DNA from: Isoetes taiwanensis
Taxonomy: Eukaryota; Streptophyta; Lycopodiopsida; Isoetales; Isoetaceae
Reading direction: 5' to 3'
DNA length: 64,000 nucleotides
Assembly: GCA_021234155.1 (NCBI GenBank)
Contig: JAJEKV010000008.1
Location: 22,611,158 to 22,675,157 of the forward strand
The notes beneath the pieces were generated by a model. It ran no database searches. It saw only the letters and a program-made list of their open reading frames with translations, and was not told the origin of the DNA. Both the position numbers and the translations under genes were made by a program. This document shows positions 48,532 through 58,339 of the stretch, piece by piece. Numbering within the stretch: position 1 is the first letter of the stretch; each line of letters begins with the position of its first letter.

Positions 48532-50625
48532 TCAATATTGTTTGCTGATCACTTGGATGAGAACTTGTAAGTCGTATTTGATTCCTGGGAATTCATTGTT
48601 TCTCAGATACAGCAGCACTTTCTTTTTGAGTCCGTAGCTGTCAAAGCCGTTTTTAACGAATTTATTGATGATGTTTATGATGTCCTTTGCAGCCATAATG
48701 GGGCAAGAGTTTATGTATAAATAGGGCATGACCTGAGATAAAATCACATTTCTGGCTTGATGATAGGGTCTGCAGCTGTCAGCATGTACATACCTCATAA
48801 CCTTAAAGGGCAGATGGTCCCTCTTGTCAAACTTGTACGTCCTATACAAACCCATTTCTTTGCTCATAACCTCAATAGTCATATTTAGGAAATTTGCTTT
48901 ATAGCCATAACTTCTGTCTGGATCATCCATAAATTTATATGTAGTTTCCTCCTTGATCCCAAGAGTTTGCATATCATAGATTTGCAGGTTCTCTTTGCTC
49001 AGTTCTGGCAGTAGGTTCAAAAATTCTTTAATAATAGGGCAATTGACTGCAAGAAGGTCATCCATGTAACGAAATACATGCTTAAATTTTTCAATATCAT
49101 TGTATCTTCCATGTCTTGCAAGGTTTTTTATGAAAGACACCTCGAACCACGCCAAATACAGATTACACCAGCAAGGACTGCAAGAGAATCCCATAGGGAT
49201 CCCGCATACTTGCTGCCATGCACAGTCCCCCATGACAATAAAGCAGTTAGTTAAAAGCCATTCACTGAGATTAGAGAATCTTTCCAGGTCCATTCTGCTC
49301 CAGCATTTACCTTGGGGGCTATGTTTGAACCATTTGGCAGAATATTCACTTCCTTTTTCTTTTTTAATCCACAACTCCTGGTGATGATTGATGCCTTTCA
49401 TATACTCCCATGTGCTCTTGCATACTAGTCTCATGATTTGGCAAATGCCGTTGTTACCAAATAAAGGGATGTTTTCGTAACATCTTGTAATATCGGCAAC
49501 AAAAACTTGCTCAATTTTGGTAGGTAAATTAAGCATCACGTCATAAATAGAGTTAACTACCCAGCATGTCATGGCCTTACCTGGGAGCAAGGTACATATT
49601 TTGGAGCAGATCTTTTTAGATATGTCTGGCCATAGTTCCAAAATGTTGTTAAGCACAGCGGTGATAATGTGGGAAATTTCTGTGTATACAGTGCCATGGG
49701 CATTTGTGATCCATCTGAAGTCCTTTTTGTGGGCCTTAAAGATGCCTAACAGGTAAGGGAGGCTATCAGATTCAAAGTCGGTGTTTCCAATAAGCTCTTC
49801 AATTTCATTTTTAACTTTGGACTTGATTCTTTCAGGTGGATTTTCCATTAGGAGGAAATCCTTGCTGCATAATCGTTTTAAAGCCAGAGTTCTAATAAAA
49901 CTCGGACATATGAATGCCGGGTTATTGGATGCTTTGTCTATACCGGATATATAGAAGTTTTGGCATAGCCATTCCAGATTGCTGTTGACAGCAGTGTCAC
50001 TAAGAGCAAATTTTCTTGTGGCATCTACATTGTATGCTTCTTTGACAGCTGCTAGGGCACTGTCTACTACCTTTTCCGTGATGACGGATCTGTCATTTTC
50101 ATGTACTATATAAGTGTATTTGTGTGTTTCAAATAAAGCTTCACAAATACATGATATTTCCTCCTTGAATGCTTTTCGTTCAAGCACTCTGTTAGGGATG
50201 TGGTTTAATCCCTTTTTGAACATGCCTCTCAATGTCGTGTTATGGATAATGCTTAAATCTGTGGTGCAGATATGCCCTGTTTGGCAGTCCACAAATCTAC
50301 CAAGTGATTGGTTTTGACATGGGCATTTAACCTCTCGGTCAGTGGCAAAAATAAGATATGGCTTGTAGCACATATCTTGAAGACACTCCGTGTACTTCCA
50401 GCTGAACATAGTGTCTGCTATTATCTTTTTTCCATTATCTCCAAGTACTGCAATGATGGTGGCAGAAATGATTTTAGGTAGACAAATCCTATCCAGTATC
50501 TTGGAAAGAAAAGTGCAGTGGACGATTTTCTTTTTATCCTTCTTTCCATTGATTCCAAGATGTAAGCGCCCCAAACTATCCTTGCTTAAAACTTTTCTGA
50601 ACTGCAACACATAAATAACAAGCAT
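48532..50625 (-). CDS. Penelope-like element reverse transcriptase, intact 697 codons
   Basis: An uninterrupted minus-strand frame. The N-terminal part has Cys pairs (CPCQNQSLGRFVDCQTGHIC) and TTDLSIIHNTTLRGMFKKGL. RT motifs in order: FVADITRCYENIPL (A, catalytic Asp), CGIPMGFSCSPCWCNLYLA (B), FRYMDDLLAV (C, catalytic DD), and GYKANFLNMTIEV, then a thumb with KNGFDSYGLKKKVLLYL. The 'YxNIP', 'GIPMG' and FLN/FLD features match Penelope-like elements rather than LTR, LINE or group II enzymes. No GIY-YIG endonuclease follows the thumb, as in endonuclease-deficient PLEs, which prime at chromosome ends. A strong acceptor (TATTTATGTGTTGCAG) just inside the ATG suggests the mature exon begins near 50601. 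A single-copy rvt-type gene is the main alternative. Confidence 0.85.
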   Translation of the reverse strand: MLVIYVLQFRKVLSKDSLGRLHLGINGKKDKKKIVHCTFLSKILDRICLPKIISATIIAVLGDNGKKIIADTMFSWKYTECLQDMCYKPYLIFATDREVKCPCQNQSLGRFVDCQTGHICTTDLSIIHNTTLRGMFKKGLNHIPNRVLERKAFKEEISCICEALFETHKYTYIVHENDRSVITEKVVDSALAAVKEAYNVDATRKFALSDTAVNSNLEWLCQNFYISGIDKASNNPAFICPSFIRTLALKRLCSKDFLLMENPPERIKSKVKNEIEELIGNTDFESDSLPYLLGIFKAHKKDFRWITNAHGTVYTEISHIITAVLNNILELWPDISKKICSKICTLLPGKAMTCWVVNSIYDVMLNLPTKIEQVFVADITRCYENIPLFGNNGICQIMRLVCKSTWEYMKGINHHQELWIKKEKGSEYSAKWFKHSPQGKCWSRMDLERFSNLSEWLLTNCFIVMGDCAWQQVCGIPMGFSCSPCWCNLYLAWFEVSFIKNLARHGRYNDIEKFKHVFRYMDDLLAVNCPIIKEFLNLLPELSKENLQIYDMQTLGIKEETTYKFMDDPDRSYGYKANFLNMTIEVMSKEMGLYRTYKFDKRDHLPFKVMRYVHADSCRPYHQARNVILSQVMPYLYINSCPIMAAKDIINIINKFVKNGFDSYGLKKKVLLYLRNNEFPGIKYDLQVLIQVISKQY

Positions 50626-50875
50626 CTATTAATTATTTGACCATTCTGTCTGGTAAGCACCAGCGAATCTGATCATGGATTTTACAGCCATCAGCATGGC
50701 TATTGAATCATGTGGCCGAATGGCATTTTGAGATCAATGATCTCTTTTTGACTGTGCTGTACTTTCAATGTACTCTTATATTTATTCTTAAATTCATACA
50801 TGTTAATACACATGCTTTATGTCATTTGCTACTATAGAGTAAATGTTTAAACAGAAATTTGGACTAACCTTTGTT

Positions 50876-52429
50876 CTAGGTGTTGAATCCCAGTGCCTGT
50901 ACTACGGCAGCATCCTTGTGGTCGATAACAGAAGCACTTTTAGTGACTGAGTGTCCTGCATGGTCTGGTGTGCACAAACTCTCCACTGTAGCACTTTCAC
51001 ATGCTTTGTTACCGCCTGCCCCTGGGGCAACAGTGAGTCTCGGGGGTTGTGTAACCTTGCTCTGTGAGCTACTACCAATGCTTGCATGAGTTTTTCTTGT
51101 TGACCTGCTGTGATTGCTGTAAGCTGCCTTTGGTGTCTTCATGAAGGTCACATGTTTGATAGTTTTCTCACAAATGTCATTCATTTTGTTTCTTGGCTTT
51201 GTTATCATGAAGTCAGCCCATGGATCCTCTGCTAAGAGTCTGGTCATGATTGCTGTAAGCTGCCTTTGGTGTCTTCATGAAGGTCACATGTTTGATAGTT
51301 TTCTCACAAATGTCATTCATTTTGTTTCTTGGCTTTGTTATCATGAAGTCAGCCCATGGATCCTCTGCTAAGAGTCTGGTCATATCCAGTAGAGAGTTCC
51401 TGATTTCAAGATAGGCCAGATATGCCATGATGCTCTTTTTAAAGGTGGTTTTGAGCATGTTTCGAAGAGAACATTTGAACAAAGACAAGACATGTTGGGA
51501 AATAAGGTATCAAGGTTGTTGAACATGTACCATACCAAGGCGGATCGCTTTTCCGCCATGTTATCCCCGCACCCGCTTTCCTTGGATCTGTTGGCCTTAT
51601 TTCTTCCTCTTTGGTGATTCACATCCGCATTTCAAGTATGGGCACATGGTCCTCCGGATCTTTTGAGATAAAAGTCATCACGCTTTAGAGGATATGCCAT
51701 ATGGCTTTTTTTTGATCGACATATATGAAATCTTCCTCGTTGCATGTTTTATCAGATTGGGGCAAGGGCCCCAAAGTTCTTTGACCGCCAAATCCCTTGA
51801 TTGTACAGTATACTTTGGCATTCAACAAGCCTTTCCGGCATGATCGGATATAGCATGCAGTTATTGAGGGTGAACTGAAACTCACCGTCATTATCCCCAA
51901 CTGTATTGGCCTTGATCTTAAGTAATTCCTTATCTTCCTCCGAAAGTAGAGCATCTCCAAATGGGTCATCCTCTTTGCTTTCCTGTTCAAATTGCATAAT
52001 GTTTTCTTCACCATTCTCCTCCTTTACATTGTTGGCAGCTTTCAGTGCAACCACGCCTTTTAAATATTCTGCTTTGCATTTGTCCTCTTCCATGGTCCAT
52101 TGGTAGATTTTTCCAGGTAGGGTCTCATATATGCCGTTGACTATGATACCAATATCCATGCTGGTAGCCTTGTTAAGAGCTGGAAATATTTTGATCCACT
52201 CGCTACACCCCATATGTGAGACAGCTGAGAATTCTCCAGATTTCCTAAGTGCTTCTTTTTCATGGATAAGTTCGTGCGCATCCAGGTTTTTGATGCAGCT
52301 GAGAATAGTCTGCACTGCTTTGTTTGGGCATTCCATTTTGCTGGCTGCATAACCAAGAGCAGTTAGCTCCTTATTCCAAGTTGGTGGGACAATCTCGAAT
52401 TCCACCTCATCAATGTATTTGTTTTCTTC
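50876..52429 (-). pseudogene. Upstream ORF of the Penelope-like element, broken
   Basis: Minus strand, starting after a TATTACAG acceptor at about 52429 with EENKYIDEVEFEIVPPTWNK. It runs through MGCSEWIKIFPALNKATSMD, an acidic stretch (KEENGEENIMQFEQESKEDD) and, after a frame change near 51780, SDKTCNEEDFIYVDQKK. A further block (RNSLLDMTRLLAEDPWADFM ... NDICEKTIKHVTFMK) runs to a stop at 50876. Two faults break it: the frameshift near 51780 and a 136-bp tandem duplication at 51111-51382. No known domain is recognised. By position it is the first ORF of the retroelement, about 250 bp before the RT. Confidence 0.6.
51111..51382. repeat. Perfect 136-bp tandem duplication in the upstream ORF
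   Basis: 51111-51246 is repeated at 51247-51382. The length is not a multiple of three, so the duplication shifts the frame; each copy by itself is open in the frame that connects the two sides. Confidence 0.97.
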
Positions 52430-52551
52430 CTGTAATATAGGTCAGAACATTAGTAACTATGTTTAAATGTAATCTTCTTTCACAAACCAGATCAAAGCTA
52501 AGGGATTTAAGCATCCCTTGTTGTACCAAGGAATTGAAGTGTCTAAAAAAA

Positions 52552-55329
52552 TCCAGCCAGACCTAGGATCCTAGGTCCAACATCATCCCTCGGTCAATCC
52601 CAAGAAATGTATTATCAATCCTGATTCCGTTTAACGTGAATCCCTGGTACTTATATTCCCTTAGCCATTGACCTTTTTGACGATTTCTAAGATAAATATC
52701 AATGTAATAAACACGAACAAGGATCAAACCAATGCCATTAGACCTTTAGACAATTTTGAGACGTAGAGACTTAAAGCTTTTACATTTATTAATAGATCAC
52801 AAATAATTTTTCTTTTGTCAATAACTATTCACATTTAATAACAGATGCATCTGTTCATTGACTAGATAACAATTACTCAACATTTTCCTCGAACACATAT
52901 GTTTCTTCTTTATAAAATACGTGGATGTCTTTCATACCATTTAGATCATTATATCATGGCTTATTCACATTTAATAACAGATGCATCTGTTCATTGACTA
53001 GATAACAATTACTCAACATTTTCCTCGAACACATATGTTTCTTCTTTATAAAATACGTGGATGTCTTTCATACCATTTAGATCATTATATCATGGCTTGC
53101 TAACACTATTTTTGGTCTGTAACTACTCTGTTTTGAACACTGCAGTGATTAATTTCCGTCACTCATAGGTTAATACCCCAAAGAATGCCTATGCATCTTC
53201 CCCGCGCTCGCTTGCTTCATAGGTTAATCCAATACTATCTTTGCAGAATTTGGTGAGTCTACCCATGCATGTAGCTACTTAATCCAATTCGTCCCATTTA
53301 AACATATTAAACCTGATCATTTGTCAATCTTTAGATGATTTGCATGTTAAACATGTGCAAACTACAGCCATTGCATGCATGATATTTTATGATAATCTGG
53401 GGCTTTTAGCAGATATCTTTAACCGAATATGCAGAAAAGGACATTTGAATTCTTCAGTGATGCTGCTGTCTAAGCTGTTCCAGCTGCAGCCACTTATAGT
53501 GGCGAACCAGATCTGCCATTTCTACCTGCTTTTTTAGGGGACTTCAAATATCTTTTGGATTCTTTAGTTTACATGAAAGTTACTACATGAAAGTTTTAAG
53601 ACCAGACTACTGCCTTTTTCAAATCATAAGCTTCCATAAAATGAGTGCTAGCTTTTGCACAAAAACCTGTTCACTTATGCTTCCAACATAAGGATTCCTT
53701 TACATGTCTACAAAATTAACAGGGTAAAATGGAAATAAGAGTTGTTTTACCTTTTCTTCTGATACAACTTCTGTCTTTAACGTTTTACCATAATCATACT
53801 AAGTACAAAATGACCTGTTTTAACTTGTGTAGAAGGTCTGATACATATAAAAACCAGTGGCAACTTCTGCTTGTCTATCTTCCGGATTTTTGCCCAAGTC
53901 CATGTCCAGATCTACCAAGTACACCAAACGAAAAGCAAGAAAAGATACAAGGGTAGGAGAGGTCCGGTACCTGCAGCCAAACATCAAAACTTTAGCATAA
54001 AAATGGTAAAGATTGAAGGGCCAAAAGGTACAATGGAGCCTCTCGGTTTATAGCCGATCAGCCCTTGTATCCTTCTGCCCTGTTAGTATCCTTTAATAGA
54101 TCTGTGTTTTATTAGAAATTACTGTAAACAAAAGATACTATGGTTGCTCAAACCAGTTATGCAGTGCACTTACCTTTTCATAAGGCTTATTTTTTAACAC
54201 TGTTCTTTCAGTGCATTAGGATATCTTGTACCTGAATATCGTCTTGATCCGAAGCGTAGTCATCAGCTAATTGTGTCTCAGGTAAGCTGGTCTCTCCTTT
54301 ATCATGATATCCTGAGCTAATGTTATGAGTAGATCTTCCCCCAGACCTTCCTTTTTTGTTTGCCATCGTTCCTCTAGTCATGCCAGCATCCCTCTTAAAG
54401 CTAAAATCTTTTCTCTGATCACTCATTTTGCTGGAAATATCAATGCTATCAGCAAGGGATAGGTAAGCTAAGCGTTCACGTTCCAGCTCTTTTTCATTCA
54501 AATATTCTTCCTCAGAGCTAGAACCACAAGGCCGCCCGTCTGAGTCGAATTCTCTCTCCATAAAAAGGGGAAAGCCTTGTGTATTTTATCTAAAGTTTTT
54601 CAGTAAATCTTGAGTCTGCCACAACCTGCGTGGGATATCTTTTCTAAAACTAGGAAGTAGTGCTCAAACTAAAGCTTTGCCCTAGAATGTAATAACTCCT
54701 TATATTTACATAAAGATTTTTCTTACCTTATACCGTGAGATTTGAATGCCACGATTGCCAATGCTGAAGTACTGTCAGTTTATGGCGTTCGAGGTCTAGC
54801 ATGGCTGCCACAGGTCGCCTTCCATAGCTGCCGGATTCAACTTTGACGGCTGTTTTGCTTTTCCTACGTTCAGTCCTACTAGTATACTAGTAGTATTAAT
54901 GGGAGAATACGTGTATTCCACCATTTAGCCCTCTATGTTTTTTATGGAATAGATATAAACCAAGTTCATAATATCCTAATATAATCTTGCTCTTATATAT
55001 GACCATTGACTTCTTATAGCCCTCTATTTCCAAGGGCTGGAGCTTCCAAACCTGTGTTTTAACGGTACTACTTATACATCATTTTGGAGATAAACCAAGG
55101 TGTGGATATGTCTTACCCACCTATGAAGTAAGCCACCCATCATTTCAAGTAGATAGCTTTATCTTTGATGTAATGCATGATTTATTGTTTTTTCGGTCAA
55201 ATGGTATTCCTCATACTACTATCATAAGGCAAGGCTTCAAGGTATGGGCAAATCTTGCCATCTCATGCACTATTATATTTATCTATACAAATAGATGTCT
55301 TTATCATCTAAAGCTATGTAAGGTTAATA

Positions 55330-55356
<27 letters not shown>
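52552..55356 (-). repeat. Long direct repeat, right copy (upstream flank of the Penelope-like element)
   Basis: About 2.8 kb matching 45584-48347. It starts after an A-run (52544-52551) and ends in a run of about 23 A (55334-55356). It contains a 136-bp-offset duplication (52826/52962) that the left copy lacks, and about 150 bp (54812-54957) absent from the left copy. It lies upstream, in transcript sense, of the RT unit and may supply its promoter and first exon. The arrangement resembles the pseudo-LTRs of tandem Penelope-like copies. Confidence 0.9.
54208..54561 (-). CDS. Acidic Ser-rich ORF within the right repeat, possible first exon
   Basis: A 117-codon minus-strand ORF starting MEREFDSDGRPCGSSSEEEY and continuing SLADSIDISSKMSDQRKDFS with a Gly/Arg/Lys patch. 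Highly charged and probably disordered. Near its end GATATTCAG|GTACAAG and, further on, GAAAAG|GTAAGTGC (54175) could serve as donors, so it may be the first coding exon of the retroelement. No family recognised. The left repeat carries a corrupted version. Confidence 0.5.
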   Translation of the reverse strand: MEREFDSDGRPCGSSSEEEYLNEKELERERLAYLSLADSIDISSKMSDQRKDFSFKRDAGMTRGTMANKKGRSGGRSTHNISSGYHDKGETSLPETQLADDYASDQDDIQVQDILMH

Positions 55357-55362
<6 letters not shown>

Positions 55363-55388
55363 TGTAAGTGCAAAAAGCTCTTCCGAAG

Positions 55389-55407
55389 CAGGGTTGGAAA
55401 TTGAAGG
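55389..55407 (+). repeat. hAT left terminal inverted repeat
   Basis: CAGGGTTGGAAATTGAAGG, perfectly inverted at 61044-61062. The inverted match extends outward through GAAG, because the flanking 9-mer is itself nearly palindromic. Confidence 0.85.
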
Positions 55408-55905
55408 GCTGCCCTTACTTTTTTTTGAAGGTCACTCTAAAAAGTGGACTTTCAAATTGCAAGGCATAATATAAATTAGACTTTCATGTGCATTGTTAGT
55501 GTAAAAGTAACAATGCGCGGGCTTAATTTTTTTTTTCCCTTAAAATACTTAAGCGTAAAAATGCACTCGCAATATTTAACACATAAAGATTGTATGAACA
55601 TTATTAAATTCCAGCAAATCATTCAATTCACAAGAATTTAAAACATAAGAGTTAAGTTAAATATACGAATGAGAGTCATATGATCATACTCAATTTTCGG
55701 AAATAAGTACAACATCAATGCTCATTTAAATCAAGCATTCTTCGATTCTTCTTCTCACGCCAAAGATTAAAAGCGCCATCAATATCAAGCTTCTCTTCTT
55801 CTGGTCCCGTCAATGATAAAAACATGAGCTCATCTAGCATCTTCAAGTCAAGACGAGAGCGATCATTGTCTTTTATGTAGTTTTGCTTTGAGAAACCTCT
55901 TTCAC

Positions 55906-55921
55906 AAATGGCTAAATGGCT
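55906..55921. repeat. 8-bp tandem duplication inside the transposase
   Basis: aaatggct occurs twice in direct succession. It shifts the frame immediately before the conserved CERGFS box. Eight bases is the hAT target-duplication length, so this could be an excision footprint. Confidence 0.85.
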
Positions 55922-56966
55922 GTACTACTAGGAAGCACTAATATAATTTGCCACAACTTGGCCAATTGTGGGTGAGCTACAAACCACATATCTTCATCAC
56001 AGCATCGTTCCCAAGAATCAATCATTTTCCATTTTTGACACACCACCTCCATTTTGACAATAAAATTTACTAACTCTCCTTTGCAACTATGTGCATCAAC
56101 CAAGGGATTGAGACCACTACTAAATTTGTTGACCAAGCGATGTAACCATTGGGATGCTTTAGCATGAAGAGACTTTACATCACGAGGATAATCCCTTGGG
56201 CTAAACAACTTTGCATCATCAAAAATGTCCATATCATCAAACATTTTCTTCAATGAGTCAATCATAAGCTTTATGTATCTCTTCCCCAATGCAATGCAAG
56301 CTTCCTTAGAATTCAACATACAATGTGTGTCCTTTTTATGCATGAGACCAAAATGTAAAGCATGAACATGTATCATACCTTGGTTATCCGTAAATTGAAT
56401 ACATCCATGCTCCTTTGTAGCTTGCAAGAATGATGTTATATGTGGTGCATCTTGTCCAAATTCTCCCACCAGATATTGCATTTGGAAAGTATCAATAATT
56501 GTACTTATCACGTTTCCAATTGAAGTAATGTCAACGTGATCAAACTGAAATTTCTTGCTTATCTCATTCATTGAAGAATAGAACATCTGCTAGCATATGA
56601 AAGAAAAATTGCACGCCATAGTGTGTAAAGTAACCATACATTTCCTTCTCATATAGTCTCAACACTTCCAAAATTGGACCCATGAGCCTCACAATTCTTT
56701 TCATGACATCTCCTCTAGATAACCAACGCACTTCATGCATTTGAAGCAAATTCAATTTCTTCTTTTAAAAACACTTGACAATATCTTGGAGGAAAGAATG
56801 CCTTTTAGATGATCTTCCCACCCAACTTGTGGCCTTTTTAGCCAACTTGTCCAATGTCTTAAATTCAGGAATAGATTCATATGTATCAGCCATGGCTAAA
56901 GCCTCTCTATGTGCTATACAATGAACACTTAAAAGATGTGGTATTTCCATCTTAAATCTCGCTGCT

Positions 56967-57427
56967 TGTAACGGGCCCATGTCGAGTATTCGAACCTTGA
57001 ATGTGCCTGTGGGGCATTCCCGAGACACCGGCATAAATGGGTAGAAGCGACTACTCATAAACGTCTAGACAGTTTTTCCCAGTTGGTTAAGGGCATGTCG
57101 GTTAGGAACGTTACAGTTGGTATCAGAGCGGGTCTCGAATTCGAGTCTCCATGGGTGCCTATACGCATGGGTAATTTGCAAAGACTTGGTATTCATTGTG
57201 ACATGGTATGACATAGACATGGTATAACCTTGGATGCTCGAGGACGAGCATAGTTCTAGTGGGAGAGACTGTAACGGGCCCATGGTAGACGACTCGAGTA
57301 TTCGAACCTTGAATGTGCCTGTGGGGCTTTCCCGAGACACCGTCATAAATGGATAGAAGCGACTACTCATAAACATCTAGACAGTTTTGTCCAATTGGTT
57401 AAGGGCATGTCGGTTAGGAACGTTACA
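56967..57427 (+). mobile_element. TRIM (terminal-repeat retrotransposon in miniature)
   Basis: 461 bp with direct terminal repeats 56967-57115 (149 bp) and 57270-57427 (158 bp). Both start TGTAACGGGCCC and end GGAACGTTACA; they differ by a 9-bp indel and about seven substitutions. A TGGTATCAGAGC primer site (57118-57129) for initiator Met-tRNA lies two bases inside the first repeat. A purine-rich AGTGGGAGAGAC precedes the second repeat. It is flanked by the perfect 5-bp target duplication CTGCT (56962-56966 and 57428-57432). There is no coding capacity, so it depends on an autonomous LTR element elsewhere. Inserted in the hAT transposase just after the GSDGESAMIG block. Confidence 0.95.
57118..57129 (+). 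other. TRIM primer binding site
   Basis: TGGTATCAGAGC, complementary to the 3' end of initiator Met-tRNA, two bases after the first terminal repeat. It fixes the orientation of the element as plus. Confidence 0.92.
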
Positions 57428-58339
57428 CTGCTACTCCAGTTTGTGAGCCAATCATAGCACTTTCCCCATCGGATCCAAAACCAACCATCTTTTGCAAATC
57501 AAAACCTAGTCCTTCCAATAGACACTTCAATGCAACATACGTATCATTTGCACCTCCATTACTCACATTCAACAACTTCAAAAACCTTATCTCCATCTTT
57601 CAAGAATGTGACGTACACGATAAGGTGTTGATCTAAAGAAATATCCGTGCTTTTATCAATGAGAATAGAATAATATGAACTTCTAAGCACATATTGCCAA
57701 AGAGCATCAAAGTAAATGGAGCAGGAAGCATCCAAGAACTCGCGACCAGATTTGGAATTTGTATAGGAGAAATAATCATCACTAATAGGCATACCTAGAG
57801 TTTCCAAAAAGTGATGATGGGCACATAATGCTGGGTAGAAATTCATGGACAAGTCATTCTTAGCTGTAAAATACATAATTCTCATCACACACTTCACCCT
57901 TTCTGACTCTGCATCCAACATATGATCGATATGCACTTCTAATGGAACAACTTTCTTCCTCTCCTTACTTACGGCAAGTCTACGATCTTGTGACATTGCA
58001 TGCACATCCAATGCTTGTAACTGAATGTTAGTGCTGCCTTGTTTAGAAAAGGCATTAACTTGCAAATGTTCAATACATAGAGAGCAATACATCCTTTGAC
58101 GACCATCATCTAGAGTTTTTCTAAAAACCCATGGATGCTTAAGAAGCCATTCATCTCTAAATTCTCTTTCACTTGTGACCTTTCTTTTTTATTCTCTGCT
58201 GCAGAATTATTTCCTTCCTCTCCCTCTATTGGCAAATTCAAATTTGGCACTGTAACTTTTTTAAAAACTAAAATCAGAGAAGCTTGCCTCTTGTCCTTTT
58301 TTGGGCGTCCCATCTTCTTCATCTCTCCTTCCAAATGAT

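Larger units (their letters stand above)
55715..58334 (-). pseudogene. hAT transposase (ZNF862/TTF-type zinc finger group), disrupted
   Basis: Minus strand, ATG at 58334, stop at 55715-55717. Parts in order: a basic N-terminus (GRPKKDKRQASLI); a TTF-type/BED-like zinc finger start (DEWLLKHPWV, MYCSLCIEH), which needs a frame change near 58155; the first catalytic Asp region (YSILIDKSTDIS); the second (KMVGFGSDGESAMIG); IPHLLSVHCIAHREALAMAD; EVRWLSRGDVMKR; and a C-terminal dimerisation block (ICERGFSKQN then IKDNDRSRLDL). Breaks seen: a frameshift near 58155, TRIM insertion at 56967, an in-frame stop near 56766, a frameshift near 56580 and an 8-bp tandem duplication at 55906-55921. It cannot make transposase as written. 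Confidence 0.88.

Noticed and set aside
49100-50614. Plus-strand ORFs opposite the Penelope-like RT
   Set aside because: Shadow frames of the well-supported minus-strand RT.
48532-50625. Telomerase reverse transcriptase as the identity of the 697-codon ORF
   Set aside because: No TERT T-motif or TEN/TRBD region; the motif B form GIPMGFSCSP and the thumb fit Penelope-like elements better.
56765-57376. ORFs beginning MSSRFYPFMPVSRE, seen twice
   Set aside because: They are translations of the TRIM terminal repeats in antisense, not protein-coding.
57559-58092. Separate host zinc-finger gene
   Set aside because: The hAT catalytic blocks, terminal inverted repeats and C-terminal dimerisation box show it is one disrupted transposase within a transposon.
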